From: Spirochaetaceae bacterium
GTDB taxonomy: Bacteria > Spirochaetota > Spirochaetia > Treponematales > Breznakiellaceae
Assembly: GCA_031277165.1 (NCBI GenBank)
Contig: JAISLT010000033.1
Span: forward strand, 1-63,753
Reading direction: 5' to 3'
DNA length: 63,753 nucleotides
The notes below the pieces were generated by a model. It saw only the letters and a list, made by a program, of their open reading frames with translations, did not search any database and was not told the DNA's origin. Shown here one piece after another: positions 26,201 to 34,900 of this stretch (position 1 is its first letter; each line of letters opens with the position of its first letter). The translations under genes and the position numbers were made by a program.

Positions 26201-26817
26201 GGGAGGTCGAGCCCCTCCACCGCTCCTGGGGCGGCGGCTGCATCCGGCACAGCGGCTTCCGTCATACCGGGACCAGCCGGGATGTCCGGGGCCGCATCGT
26301 CCTCCGCGGGGAAGCCGCCGGTTTCCAGATCCTCCGCAAAGCCGCTTAAAAGATCCTCCGGCAATTTTTCCTGCGTATCCTGGGGAGCCGCCGGTAAACC
26401 GCCGCTGGAACCGGCCCCGGCATCACCCAGGGCGGCAAGATCCCCCAGATCATCCAGGCCGCCGGAACCGGTCAGATCACCAAAACCGTCCAGGCCGCCG
26501 GGACTGTCTGTTCCGCCGGCGATGACGTCTCCGGGCGCCGCAGAATCCGCCGATCCAAGGAGTTCGCTAAAGCCAAAATCGTCTTCCGCGGCAAAATCCG
26601 ATTCGGAAAAAGTCAGGGGCGGCGGCAGGTCCATGTCCGGGCCGGAGGAATCTCCGTCCAGCCCGCCCTGGAGTTCTTCGGGAAAGGGAGCGGGGGGATC
26701 ATTGTCCGGGAGTTCAAATTCTTCCATGGGCAGTTGATTACTGCTCATAATTGAAGCTTCGCTGCCCACATCTTTAAAAGAGGATTTAAATTCTTCCAGC
26801 TGCGTAAGCGACGGCAT
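23233..26817 (-). CDS. Large membrane protein: acidic repeat region, one helix, TPR C-terminus
   Basis: Protein of 1194 residues in three parts. Residues 1 to about 500 are low-complexity and strongly acidic (Gly, Asp, Phe, Ala, Pro) with tandem units such as DAGFGEDAGFGEDAGFG. Residues about 505-600 form a small globular region (EIRLNEAEFKRLQDTLSAYP). A single membrane helix lies near 610-630 (LFGAIALVVLSVAYLSW), and about 560 residues of TPR-like helices follow. The acidic part would be cytoplasmic and the TPR part periplasmic. This build recalls spirochaetal TPR proteins of the periplasmic flagellar collar (Flc proteins), but I cannot confirm homology. It is large, single-copy and on its own transcript. 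Confidence 0.8.
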   Translation of the reverse strand: MPSLTQLEEFKSSFKDVGSEASIMSSNQLPMEEFELPDNDPPAPFPEELQGGLDGDSSGPDMDLPPPLTFSESDFAAEDDFGFSELLGSADSAAPGDVIAGGTDSPGGLDGFGDLTGSGGLDDLGDLAALGDAGAGSSGGLPAAPQDTQEKLPEDLLSGFAEDLETGGFPAEDDAAPDIPAGPGMTEAAVPDAAAAPGAVEGLDLPDFPDIDLSQALDMGSEDRNAPAPAESDDTGAAESYSPEIPAEGTDSGFGAEDGFGTGADSGSDGGFGLDADFGTGAGFGEDSGFDAGVPGADLNISGFGQDAAGMDLGTGAPGGEGSEAGGGFGAGADFGADTGFGTGDGFDGDLNIPGFGQDAAGMDLGTGAPGGDGFETGGDFGAGADFGADAGFGADAGFGEDAGFGEDAGFGIPGLDQGEASPGDLSSEPGFPEEPGLPGPGDGSADSFDSFSPDGVDWQAPQEGEPDFSAPDDFGDFSLPGFDDAPAGPGSTPRPRIPGAGVSEDVEEIRLNEAEFKRLQDTLSAYPLNLRIACEELIAEQAVAPDLMSALVKLLVRGAPAKETAALAGKILGRSIPIPKGYIKQTGAELEAEQGSFGYIFVHSFLPVLRLFGAIALVVLSVAYLSWRFIITPLQAEGLYNQGYEMLRTGEYIRANELFRQGFEKYRMKKWFYRYAEGFRDERQYIYAERKYDELLRAYPRDKKGALDYAALESSYLKNYGKADRIIRTNILDYAVNDRAGLIALAENNLAWAETDPSRYEEARAAYARLLEHYGRQDPFLEGMLKYFIRTDKLHEVLPLQAHFMGNPKKRKISVPTLAELGGYLLDKRFAEVEGVPDEYIDRIEGIRDVLLRAIKADGTYPESYYHLARYYNRYGSPAEERQTLEQATRLFDSAMEENSKRAAYRVDSHRRYAEVLISAREFFPAEEELIRGVRIYEDARARQVLKTGGEFGRLYADLGDLEFFAKDGNMEAALRFYQEGERNGWAPPEIQYRMGAAHYQLEQWEEALGRFFTLSPLMPNNRRLLYALGNVSYLRGNYFAAQGYYNRLMDLLDSERVRFPNLMPGSRPEEMDLVERIMVADNNLGVTLETLTQISGDTGYRTRALGLFADSIRAWDVLTRSPETMTRMRPIKDLYGPGISLPYLNAQNIQRPNPNYQQQIFMRIDRDALELSLWENLIPRDYQLSDQIQAAE
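25585..25656. repeat. Four tandem 18-base units in the acidic-repeat gene
   Basis: Units 25585-25602 and 25603-25620 are identical (aaacccggcgtcttctcc), as are 25621-25638 and 25639-25656 (aaacccagcgtccgctcc). On the minus strand they encode six-residue units of the DAGFGE/DAGFGA type. In-frame length change by slippage would keep the gene open. Confidence 0.8.
25655..25922. repeat. Direct duplication of about 112 bases, 156-base period
   Basis: About 25655-25766 and 25811-25922 are nearly identical (for example ccgccgggggcgcccgttcc then caggtccatgcccgcagc). Each encodes a GFGQDAAGMDLGTGAPGG block. The offset of 156 bases equals 52 codons, so the duplication is in frame. Confidence 0.75.
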
Positions 26818-26859
26818 AATTAAGATATTGGAGTATTAACCGATATTAGTAAAGAACAA

Positions 26860-27606
26860 ATGAAAAATCCGGTTATTGTACTACTCCTTACGGTTATTAT
26901 CGGCAGTATCGGGGCGGCGGATACAGATTCTTTCCGGTTTATTGATCATCTGCTGCAGCTGCAGGAACCGGGCAGGCCCCAGGTTCTGGAAGATGCGGTT
27001 ATCTTTACCGCCCCTTCCTCGTACAGGCGGGTGGGCATTGCCTTTGCCCATGAAGGTTTCAGCCGGGTCTATTTGTTCAAGCGGCTCATGACCCCCAACG
27101 AAAACTCCGGCCCATGGATAAACGAAAAGCCCCCGGCGGACCTATACCGTGATTCGGGGCTGTTCTTTTATATTTACAGGATCCCCGAAGAACTAAGGGA
27201 TACCCTGGAATACCGGCTTATCATCGACGGCCTTTGGGTACGGGATCCCTTGAACCCAGATTACCGGATGGATCCTAACTCGGGCATAGTCCGTTCGGTG
27301 GTGATCCTTCCGCCGATTCACCGGCCCGATTCTCCGAACCGGGGGCCGGAGGGAACCCTAACATTTACGTTCTATGCCGAACCGGGAGAAACCGTTACCG
27401 TCGCCGGTTCCTTTAACCGCTGGGACCCCTTTATGTATGAGCTTAGGGAACAGAGCCCCGGACGCTATACCCTTTCCCTGCCCCTGCCGCCGGGCACCTA
27501 CCAGTACGCGTTTTTTTACCGGGGAGAACGGCGGCTTGATCCAAACAACCCCCGCCGGATCTACACCCGGGAGGGCAAGGCGGCCAACGAAGCGTCCGTA
27601 GAATAG
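26860..27606 (+). CDS. Exported protein with C-terminal CBM48-like domain
   Basis: A 248-residue protein with a signal peptide (VIVLLLTVIIGSIGAA). The N-terminal domain (residues 25-150) has an isoamylase-N/early-set look: VGIAFAHEGFSRVYLFKRLM and YRLIIDGLWVRDPLNPDYRM. The C-terminal domain (about 165-248) matches glycogen-binding CBM48/AMPK-type modules: TVTVAGSFNRWDPFMYEL, then PGRYTLSLPLPPGTYQYAFF. No catalytic domain is present, so it is a binding or scaffolding protein, perhaps in the periplasm. It is divergent from the acidic-repeat/TPR gene. Confidence 0.82.
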   Translation: MKNPVIVLLLTVIIGSIGAADTDSFRFIDHLLQLQEPGRPQVLEDAVIFTAPSSYRRVGIAFAHEGFSRVYLFKRLMTPNENSGPWINEKPPADLYRDSGLFFYIYRIPEELRDTLEYRLIIDGLWVRDPLNPDYRMDPNSGIVRSVVILPPIHRPDSPNRGPEGTLTFTFYAEPGETVTVAGSFNRWDPFMYELREQSPGRYTLSLPLPPGTYQYAFFYRGERRLDPNNPRRIYTREGKAANEASVE

Positions 27607-27655
27607 GGACCCGGGGACAGGCGGAATAAGACGGAAAGTCCCCTTTTACAAGGCC

Positions 27656-29296
27656 CTAATACCCCGCCAGGATCGCCATAAGCCGGTCCTGCTCCACCGT
27701 CCGCAGAAAATTTGCCAGCCGCGGTCCCTGATCCTTGCCGATAAGAACCTGGTAAGCGGCACGAAACAGTTCCTTTCCTTCAAGGCCCGCCTCTTCGGCA
27801 CACCGGTAAATTGCTTCGGCACAGGATTTATCACCGTCAAATCCGCCTATTTCCGCCACCACCCTGTCCCGCAGCAGCCGTATCCCCGTCAGCTCTTTTT
27901 CGCCAAGATCCCCCGGGGTTTCGCCGGGGCTCCGCAGGCGGAAACGGAATTCCTCCGGGGCACATTCTTCTACCCAGTATTTAGCGCAGCGGCACCGGGC
28001 CAGCAGCGGGGGAATTTGTTCTTCCCGGGGCGGCGGGCCGGACCCGGCGCCGTTTTTTTTAATCCCCTCCAGGGCCTTGTCTATGTTCCCCTCGGCGATC
28101 TGGATAAGATTACAAAGATGGCGGAAGGGAACTTGATAGGGCTTAGGGACGGGCATGGCGTCTATGCCGCCCCCTGTTACCTGGGAAAGTTCATATATCC
28201 GTTTTTCCCGTAAGAATAGGGCTTGATCCTTGGGTTTTTCGTCCCCCCAGGCGATCCGCTCCGTTTTGTCATAATCCTCGTAGATTTTGATCACATCCAG
28301 ATCAAAAGAAATGGTAAATTCCGTGTTGGGCCTGGTGCCGGCAAAAAGGTACCGGGCCACTTCGGGGGTATAAACCCGAAGTACATCCGGAAGGCCGATA
28401 ACCTTTCCCGTGGAGCTTGACATTTTTCCCGGTGTTCCCTTGATGCCAATAAAATCGTACCGGAAGCTTACCGGGGGATCCCAGCCGTACACCTCCTTAC
28501 AGACATGCCGGGCCGTGTCGAAGGAGCCCCCCTGGCTGTGGTGATCCTTTCCGGCGGGTTCAAAGTCCACCTGCTCGTAGTCCCAGCGCATGGGCCAGTC
28601 CACCCGCCAACCCAGCTTAATCCCCGGGGCCTCGCGGATATCCACCTGGGCCTTATGGGAGCATGCATTACAGTGGTAGCTGAGCTTCCATTCTCCGTCC
28701 CAGCCGTCAATGTCCGTTTCATCCCTGTTACAGTTATCGCAGAAGGCGCTCACGGGCCACCATTCCCCCTGGATTTTATGGTCCCCGTCCCGGTATCTAT
28801 CCAGGATATTTTTTAAGGTTCCCCGGTGTTCCAGGGCCCGGCGTATTCCCCCGGCGTATTTTGAAGCCCGGTACTTTTTTGACTGGTACAAAAATTCCGG
28901 ATATATCCCCACCAGGGGAAGGACCGTTTCAACGTCCACTTCATGGTGCCGGGCATAACTTTCGTCCCTGCCCCAGGGATCGGGAACCATGGTGATGGGA
29001 AACCTCAGGTATTTTTCTAAGTTTTCCCGATCCGGCATGTTCAAGGGCACCTTGCGGAATACGTCATAGTCGTCCCATGAATAGATGAACCGTACCTTTT
29101 CGCCCCGGTCCCTAAGGGCCCGGACCACCAGATCGACCGAGATGATCTCCCGGAAATTTCCTATATGGACCGTCCCCGATGGGGTAATTCCCGATGCACA
29201 GGTATAGTGGTCTTTGGAGGGCCGGCCCTTTTCGCGGATTATCTTTTCTGCTGTTTCGTCGGCCCAGTGCAGGGCCCGGACCTGTGGTGTATCCAT
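27656..29296 (-). CDS. lysS: Lysyl-tRNA synthetase, class I
   Basis: Charges tRNA-Lys. This is the class I form found in archaea, spirochaetes and some others, not the common bacterial class II. Motifs are ITPSGTVHIGNFREI (HIGH-type) and GTPGKMSSSTGKV (KMSKS-type), with a zinc-type CDNCNRDETD...CNACSH region. From the ATG at 29296 it is 546 residues, normal for the class. The frame runs 28 codons further up without conservation. A TATACT lies 6 bases before the ATG, so the message may be leaderless. Neighbouring archaeal-type pheS/pheT fit the spirochaete assignment. Confidence 0.95.
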   Translation of the reverse strand: MDTPQVRALHWADETAEKIIREKGRPSKDHYTCASGITPSGTVHIGNFREIISVDLVVRALRDRGEKVRFIYSWDDYDVFRKVPLNMPDRENLEKYLRFPITMVPDPWGRDESYARHHEVDVETVLPLVGIYPEFLYQSKKYRASKYAGGIRRALEHRGTLKNILDRYRDGDHKIQGEWWPVSAFCDNCNRDETDIDGWDGEWKLSYHCNACSHKAQVDIREAPGIKLGWRVDWPMRWDYEQVDFEPAGKDHHSQGGSFDTARHVCKEVYGWDPPVSFRYDFIGIKGTPGKMSSSTGKVIGLPDVLRVYTPEVARYLFAGTRPNTEFTISFDLDVIKIYEDYDKTERIAWGDEKPKDQALFLREKRIYELSQVTGGGIDAMPVPKPYQVPFRHLCNLIQIAEGNIDKALEGIKKNGAGSGPPPREEQIPPLLARCRCAKYWVEECAPEEFRFRLRSPGETPGDLGEKELTGIRLLRDRVVAEIGGFDGDKSCAEAIYRCAEEAGLEGKELFRAAYQVLIGKDQGPRLANFLRTVEQDRLMAILAGY

Positions 29297-29435
29297 GGGG
29301 CTAGTATACCCCAAAGGGGAGGAGCGGCAAAGGGCCCCGCAGCGGGTACACGGCTTGACAAAAAACAAGAGCGGGATCATATCAAGTTAGGGTTTGCTGA
29401 CAAATAGGGGCTCCTATTCACCATAAAGATCAATC

Positions 29436-29457
29436 CCAAATCTATGGACTATAACAG
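29436..29457. repeat. 22-base direct repeat, copy 2
   Basis: Perfect copy of 23184-23205, ten bases from the stop codon of the J-domain gene. Confidence 0.55.
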
Positions 29458-29466
29458 AGTTTTGGT

Positions 29467-30816
29467 TTACGCCCCGCAGCAGTGCTTATACTTTTTTCCG
29501 CTGCCGCAGGGGCAGGGATCGTTGCGGCCCACCTTGGGCTGGGAGCGGCGGACGGTTTCGGACGGCGGGGCGGAATCCGGCTCTTCTTCAAAACCCCCTT
29601 GGCGATGAAGTTTTTCAATTTTTTTAGAGCGCTGGTACAGGAGCTTTTCCGGATCCCGGGTGCGCAGGACGGTATCAAAAAAAGATCCGTGGAGGGCGTA
29701 GAGTTCGGGGAATTCCCTTTTTAACCGCCTAATTTGGGGGTCATAGATTGTTTTATCCTTCAGCAGGTGATATTCCATGGCCGTCAGATTAAGCTCGTCC
29801 TCGTCTTCTTCAAAGCCGGCGTTTAGGATCCTAAAAAGATCGGTAAAAATTCCGGAAAACTTTTTTTCTTCCAGGTTTTCAATCTCGAAACTCAGCCGGA
29901 CCGCCTTTAGTTTTTCCCGGACCGGTCCGTGTATATCCGGCAGTAAATTTGCCATTTCCGTTAAATCGGGATAGAGCAGCGCCAGACTGCCGGCCGGAAT
30001 AAGCATAAATATTTCGTTCAGGGCCCATTGGCCCAGGTTCTGTCCGTTCCGGCCCCCTTCCCGGATAAGGCGGATAATTTCCCGCAGATGGTTTTTGGCA
30101 CGGCTGACATTCTTAAGACCGGTCACAAGAAACGCATGGGTATGAAGGTAAATTTTTTCCCATTCAGAGGCCGTAACTCCCTGGACCGCCTCAAGGGCCT
30201 CGTCAAGGAGTTCCCCCAGTTCTTTCAATGCACCGGGGCCGTTTTTTAGCGACTCCAGGGCACAGGAAACAGCCAGAGACCAGCCGTCAATGGAGGCCCG
30301 TTCCAGCGTCAGGGAACGCCGGGCTTCGGCCATGGCCTTCTTGTGCCAGCCCCGGTCAAAATAACACCGGCCCAATTCCCTGGCGTACCGGGGATTATCC
30401 GGGCGGCGGCGGCAAAGCTCTTCCCAGACTTCGGCGGCCTTGCCGGTTTTGTCGCCCGCCGAAAGGGAAACGGCGTATTTTTCCCTGATATTGTCCAGTT
30501 CGGGGCGGCTCTTCAGAATCATCCGGTACAGTTCCGCCGCCCTGTCGTGCCTGCCAAACCGGTCCAAGCGCTGGGCTTCGTGAAAGAAGGACGCGATGGA
30601 AGGGGGCAGTTCACCTATGGCATCGTACTCGGCCCGTTTTTCCCGGTCCCTAAGGGTTTCGTAGGCGGCGCGGATCTCTTTAAATTCTTCGGGAAAGCGG
30701 TCGGGCTGGTACCTGCGGACCATGGTAAAGTAGGCCCGTTTTATCTCGTCGTCTCCGGCGGTGTTTGCCAGCCCCAGAACTTCGTAGTGGTTTTTTACTT
30801 CATTAAAGAGGAGCAA
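29467..30816 (-). CDS. J-domain/TPR/SEC-C protein with QPD in place of HPD
   Basis: A 449-residue cytoplasmic cochaperone-like protein. Residues about 8-70 form a J-domain ([32 protein letters not shown]), but the catalytic HPD is QPD (RRYQPDRF). The middle is a helical TPR-like region (about 85-220), and the C-terminus is a zinc-binding SEC-C motif with Cys-rich [19 protein letters not shown], as in SecA. The last gene of GrpE-like, Hsp70, TPR, J. The preceding gene overlaps its start by 14 bases. In canonical J-proteins the HPD histidine is needed to stimulate Hsp70, so this may be a scaffold or a divergent regulator. Confidence 0.88.
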   Translation of the reverse strand: MLLFNEVKNHYEVLGLANTAGDDEIKRAYFTMVRRYQPDRFPEEFKEIRAAYETLRDREKRAEYDAIGELPPSIASFFHEAQRLDRFGRHDRAAELYRMILKSRPELDNIREKYAVSLSAGDKTGKAAEVWEELCRRRPDNPRYARELGRCYFDRGWHKKAMAEARRSLTLERASIDGWSLAVSCALESLKNGPGALKELGELLDEALEAVQGVTASEWEKIYLHTHAFLVTGLKNVSRAKNHLREIIRLIREGGRNGQNLGQWALNEIFMLIPAGSLALLYPDLTEMANLLPDIHGPVREKLKAVRLSFEIENLEEKKFSGIFTDLFRILNAGFEEDEDELNLTAMEYHLLKDKTIYDPQIRRLKREFPELYALHGSFFDTVLRTRDPEKLLYQRSKKIEKLHRQGGFEEEPDSAPPSETVRRSQPKVGRNDPCPCGSGKKYKHCCGA

Positions 30817-31267
30817 AAAACCCTCCTAAAAACCTTCGCCGCCGGCCAAGAGAGGCCAGGGCTTCCACCGCCAGGGCATTACCCCGGTCCTTTGCCAGGG
30901 CCTGGGTAAAACAATCCGAGGCGGCGCCGTACCGTTTTGCCAGGGCCCACAAGCAGCCCTGTATATTAAGGAGCCGCACAGTTTGATGCGCCGCCTTTCT
31001 TGCCGCCAAGGCCGCGGCCTTCCACTTTTTTTTCCCCGCCAGCGGGCCGATCCGGTTCAGGGGCGATGGTGCGCCGGGCGCCGCCGCTTCACCGGCCCCG
31101 CCAAGCTCAATCCGGCAGATCTCCGCCAGCCGGGCCGCTCCTTCATGGGCCGGGTCAAGTACGCGGGCAAAGTCCGCCCAGGCCAGGGCGGCGCTTAGGT
31201 TTCGCCGTTTTGCCGCCCCCAGACCCAGCCGGTAATACCGGCCCCCCATATCGGTTAGAAGCTTCAT
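30803..31267 (-). CDS. Small TPR-like protein of the chaperone operon
   Basis: A 154-residue protein with two helical repeat pairs resembling TPRs: [20 protein letters not shown] near the start and [20 protein letters not shown] near the end, joined by an Ala/Gly/Pro linker around residue 60. No signal peptide. Its start overlaps the Hsp70 stop by four bases (ATGA type) and its end overlaps the J-protein start, so translation is coupled on both sides. The family is not one I recognise. The context suggests an adaptor that presents clients or bridges Hsp70 and the J-protein. Confidence 0.7.
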   Translation of the reverse strand: MKLLTDMGGRYYRLGLGAAKRRNLSAALAWADFARVLDPAHEGAARLAEICRIELGGAGEAAAPGAPSPLNRIGPLAGKKKWKAAALAARKAAHQTVRLLNIQGCLWALAKRYGAASDCFTQALAKDRGNALAVEALASLGRRRRFLGGFFAPL

Positions 31268-32956
31268 GGCAGTTTATTTATCTTTTCCATTGCTTCAATC
31301 ATGGCCAGCAGATCTTCCCGCAGTTCCTCCGCATGGTCCTTGTTCCCCCGCAACAACGCTTCCTTAAGCCGCTGCGCCAAAAGGCCAATGTCACCGCCCA
31401 GGTCAAACCCCGACGCGATAAATTTTTCCGCCTTGCGTATCAGGGGGCGGTAGGGCCGGGCCCCTTCGGCCTGCTCCCATTTTGACAGATCCGGCAGATC
31501 CAGGGAAGGACCGGCCCTGACCCCCGCGGTGCTGATATCCGCCGAGACCTGTTTGCCGGTGGAAACCACCCTTGCCTTTACCTGGAGGATCCCGTTCATG
31601 TCATACCCGAAGGTTACTTCGATCTGTTCCTTGCCCTGCCGGGCCGGGGGAATTCCGGTAAGCCGCAGTTCCCCCAGGCACTCGTTATTATCCGGGTCCG
31701 AGGATTCCCCCTGAAACACGTCGATGATCACCTCGGTCTGGTCGTCCGAGGCGGTAATGTAAAGTTTCGTTTTTTCGGCGGGGATCGTGGTGTTTCGCGG
31801 AATGAGGGGGGTCGAAGACCCGCCGGCTCTCGAACAAACCATGCTGCAGGGGCGCCGTTCCCAGGGTGTAGGGGCACACGTCGGTAAGGACCAGGTCTTC
31901 GTTGTTGATGTTGCCCTCGATAAGCCCCGCCTGAATCGCCGCGCCCCGGGCCACGGTCAAATCGGGGTCCACCAGGGACCGGGGAACAGCCCCCAGGGTC
32001 CTGGCCACCAGATCCTTTACGCAGGGGATCCGGGTGGAGCCCCCCACCAGGAGTATGACCTGCAGATCCTCCCGGCTTATCCCTGCGTCGGCCAGGGCGC
32101 TTAACAGGGGCTCCCGGGTGGACAAAACCTTCTCCCCTATCCATGCCTCAAATTCATCCCGGCGGACGGTTTGTTCCACCGAAAGGGGTTTTCCGTCCTT
32201 GCCGGTCAACAGGAAGGGCAGGGACACCTGAAACTCCTCATTGTCGCTTAGGGCGATCTTGCAGTCCTCCGCGGCCTTTTTCAAGCGCATCAGGGCCCGT
32301 TCGTCCCCCGTGGGATCCGCCAGCCGGGCCATGATAATCTCGTCAAAGTCCTTGCCCCCCAGGTGGTTATTGCCGCAGCTGGCCTTTACGTCGATGACCC
32401 CCTCGAACAGTTCCAGCACCGTCACATCCAGGGTGCCGCCCCCCAGGTCGTAGACCAGCACGTTCTTGCACTCCTTGAGGTTTGAAAGGCCGTAGTCCAG
32501 GGCCGCCGCGGTGGGCTCGTTGATGATCCGCTCCACCCGCAGCCCCGCCAGTTCCCCCGCCTTGGCGGTGGCCCGCCGCTGGACATCGGTAAAGTAGGCC
32601 GGCACGGTGATCACCGCCCGGTCAATCTTTTCGTTCAGGCTGGTTTCCGCACAGCCCACCAGGTAACGGAGGAGCATGGCCTGAATTTCCTCCGGCGCGT
32701 ATTCCTTGCCGTGGGCGGTAAGTTTTTCGCCGCCGCCGGTAAGGCGTTTAACTTCCATAAAGGTGCAGTCGGGCCGGGTAAAAAGGTATTCCGCGGCTTC
32801 CTCCCCCACCAGGATCTTTCCGTCCTGGCCGATATGCACCACCGAGGGGGTAATCAGCCTGCCCAGGGAATTAGGAATAAGCCGGGCCGAGCCGTCCACA
32901 ATGCAGCCGATTTCCGAGGTGGATGTACCCAGATCGATCCCTACTATTCTGCTCAT
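31264..32956 (-). CDS. HscC/DnaK-type Hsp70, interrupted by a one-base frameshift
   Basis: ATP-driven chaperone. The upstream frame (32956 to about 31811) holds the nucleotide-binding domain: GIDLGTSTSEIGCIVDG, VYDLGGGTLDVTVLELFEG, LVGGSTRIPCVKDLVA. The downstream frame (31842 to 31264) holds the substrate-binding domain: TPLIPRNTTIPAEKTKLYIT and IEVTFGYDMNGILQVKARV. They meet at a run of six G (31806-31811); with five G the frame reads VFDPLIPRNTTIP, exactly the family pattern, giving one protein of about 563 residues, the length of E. coli HscC. The cause may be a sequencing error, a true mutation or slippage. The start overlaps the grpE-like stop (ATGA). Confidence 0.87.
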
Positions 32957-33531
32957 TCCGTATACTCTCCTTCGCTTGGTCCTTCCTGTTCAGATACCGA
33001 AGCGTCTTCCTGCCCCCGGCTTACCACCACCGCGGCCTTCCGCAAAACGGCGTTTTGATACGCATAACCGCTTTGCAGCACCCGGATCACCTGCTCCCGG
33101 GGAAGGGACGATTCGGCGCCTGCCTGGACCGTATGGATCCGGGGATTGAGGCTCTCTCCCTCCCCTCCAAAACGGAGGATGCCCCGGTCCGCCAGGATGC
33201 CGCCGGCCTTGTCCCATAGAAGCTTTGCCTGGTGCTTGAGTTCTTCGCTGCCGCTCTGCCCGGCGTAGGCGCAAAAGTCCTCCAGCAGATCCGCCAGGCC
33301 AAGGGCCGCCCATACCAACTGGTCCGCCCGGGATTTTTCGGCTGCGGCGGTTTCCCGCAAAAACCCCTGCTCTTTTACGAGGTCGTAGATCTCCTCGATT
33401 TGCAGGGAAACCTCGGTCTGTTTTTTGCTGAATTCCGCCAACAGTTCCCGCTCCCCCGCGGCAAAGCCCTGGCCGGGGAGCCCGCCGTTTTCAAGGGAAA
33501 GGAGTTTGTTTAGCTCGGCTTCAAAATTCAC
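32953..33531 (-). CDS. GrpE-like nucleotide exchange factor
   Basis: A 192-residue protein, first of the chaperone operon. The N-terminal half is a long helix suited to coiled-coil dimerisation (ERELLAEFSKKQTEVSLQIE). The C-terminal part matches the GrpE beta-domain: REQVIRVLQSGYAYQNAVLR then KAAVVVSRGQ. It is divergent from housekeeping GrpE but the layout and adjacency to an Hsp70 make an exchange role likely. It lacks the acidic N-terminal tail of many GrpE proteins. A separate canonical grpE-dnaK pair is expected elsewhere in the genome but is not visible here. Confidence 0.8.
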   Translation of the reverse strand: MNFEAELNKLLSLENGGLPGQGFAAGERELLAEFSKKQTEVSLQIEEIYDLVKEQGFLRETAAAEKSRADQLVWAALGLADLLEDFCAYAGQSGSEELKHQAKLLWDKAGGILADRGILRFGGEGESLNPRIHTVQAGAESSLPREQVIRVLQSGYAYQNAVLRKAAVVVSRGQEDASVSEQEGPSEGEYTE

Positions 33532-33722
33532 CCGGAACCAAACCCCGGGCCAAAACCGGCCCCCCGCGGCCGCGCCAAAAGCATTGTCATAACCCCTATT
33601 ATGCGTAAGAAGGGGCCTGTTCGCAACACCGCAGGGAGTACCCTTTGGGCGGGCCCAAAAAACCGGTTTAAATTCATGGAAGACGGTTGATACTTTTTAT
33701 AATAGTGGCATACTATTACAAT

Positions 33723-34892
33723 ATGAAACAGATTATACCAATAGTATTTGTTTTTACGGTTATTTTGGGAGCCTTAAACGCCCAGGATCAGGAAGTGGAT
33801 TTTTACACCCTGCAGTTCGACAGCCAGGGTACCATACAGGGTAAACTGGGGGTACTTCAAAACGCCATCGCCGACGGGGATGCCGCGCCGGAATTTTTTG
33901 GACATGCCCTAGATGTCCTGCTGCGGGAGCATCCCACCATAAGGGGCGCCGCGGAGATCAAGGCCGCCGACGACATGGCCCTGATACTGGCCGCCCGGCT
34001 GGGGGAAGCCCAGTATACCGATGGGGGCCCCAACCTGTGGAGGGTGGTGGAAACCTTTACCAACCCCCTGGTTAGGGCCGAGGCCCTTAGCTCCCTGGGC
34101 AAAGTGCAGGCGGCGGATTACATTCCCCAGGTAGTCCAGCTGCTTTCGGACATTAATATTGAACCGGGGGAGGATCCCCTGGTCCGGGAACAGGTGGCCT
34201 ACGGGGCCATCGGCGCCCTGGAAGAATACAAGGATAGTTCCGGGTATCTTCCGGTGTTTTTTGTAACCACCGGCTGGTATTCGGACCGGCTTAAAAGCAG
34301 GGCCAAAGAGGCCCTGCCCAAGATTATGGACAACCCCACCGAGCCCCTTATTTCGGTGATCCGCAGCAGTTCCTACAATTTTGCGGTAAAATACACCGCC
34401 CTCCAAACCCTGGAGGCGGCGGACATTACCACCCAGCAGAAATCCCAGGGGGCGGTGGCGTCCCTGGCCGAGGCTTGGCGGAGCAATACCAACACGGTAA
34501 GCCAGCGGTCGATCCTAACCAGCACCCGGAAACTTTCCCTGGGCATGATCCGCCGCTACGGCACGGAGGATACCAACGTATACCCCCTGCTGGAACGGTG
34601 CTACCGGGAAGCCTCCGACGAAGAGGAACAGATCGCCGCCGTGGCCGCCCTTTCCGCCCTGGCCACCGACGATTCCGTCCGGCGTCTTTCTTCGTTTCTG
34701 TATGATATGAACACCAGGCTTGCCCGGGGAACCCTAACCAGGGAAGATGAGCGGCTGGTCCGGGTGATTATCCCCGCCCTGGGAAACACCGGCCGGCCCC
34801 TGGCACGGAACGCCCTGCGGTCGGTACTTCAGGCAGACTGGACAGGGGCTGTTCAGCGCCTGGCCCAGGACGCCCTAAAGAAAATACAGTAA
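33723..34892 (+). CDS. Exported HEAT-repeat protein
   Basis: A 389-residue protein with a signal peptide (IIPIVFVFTVILGALNA) followed by helical HEAT/PBS-lyase-like repeats: VRAEALSSLGKVQAADYIPQ, VAYGAIGALEEYKDSSG, YTALQTLEAADITTQQ, and near the end ALGNTGRPLARNALRSVLQ. Such repeats bind proteins or peptides; no catalytic residues are seen. I start at the ATG at 33723 rather than 33687, which would add 12 non-signal residues. A perfect TATAAT (33698-33703) lies upstream with a weak -35. A terminator-like repeat follows the stop codon. Confidence 0.82.
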   Translation: MKQIIPIVFVFTVILGALNAQDQEVDFYTLQFDSQGTIQGKLGVLQNAIADGDAAPEFFGHALDVLLREHPTIRGAAEIKAADDMALILAARLGEAQYTDGGPNLWRVVETFTNPLVRAEALSSLGKVQAADYIPQVVQLLSDINIEPGEDPLVREQVAYGAIGALEEYKDSSGYLPVFFVTTGWYSDRLKSRAKEALPKIMDNPTEPLISVIRSSSYNFAVKYTALQTLEAADITTQQKSQGAVASLAEAWRSNTNTVSQRSILTSTRKLSLGMIRRYGTEDTNVYPLLERCYREASDEEEQIAAVAALSALATDDSVRRLSSFLYDMNTRLARGTLTREDERLVRVIIPALGNTGRPLARNALRSVLQADWTGAVQRLAQDALKKIQ

Positions 34893-34900
34893 AGACCCTA

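Noticed and set aside
25296-26737. Several long plus-strand ORFs rich in Ser, Pro and Lys
   Set aside because: Shadows of the acidic low-complexity region of the 1194-residue protein.
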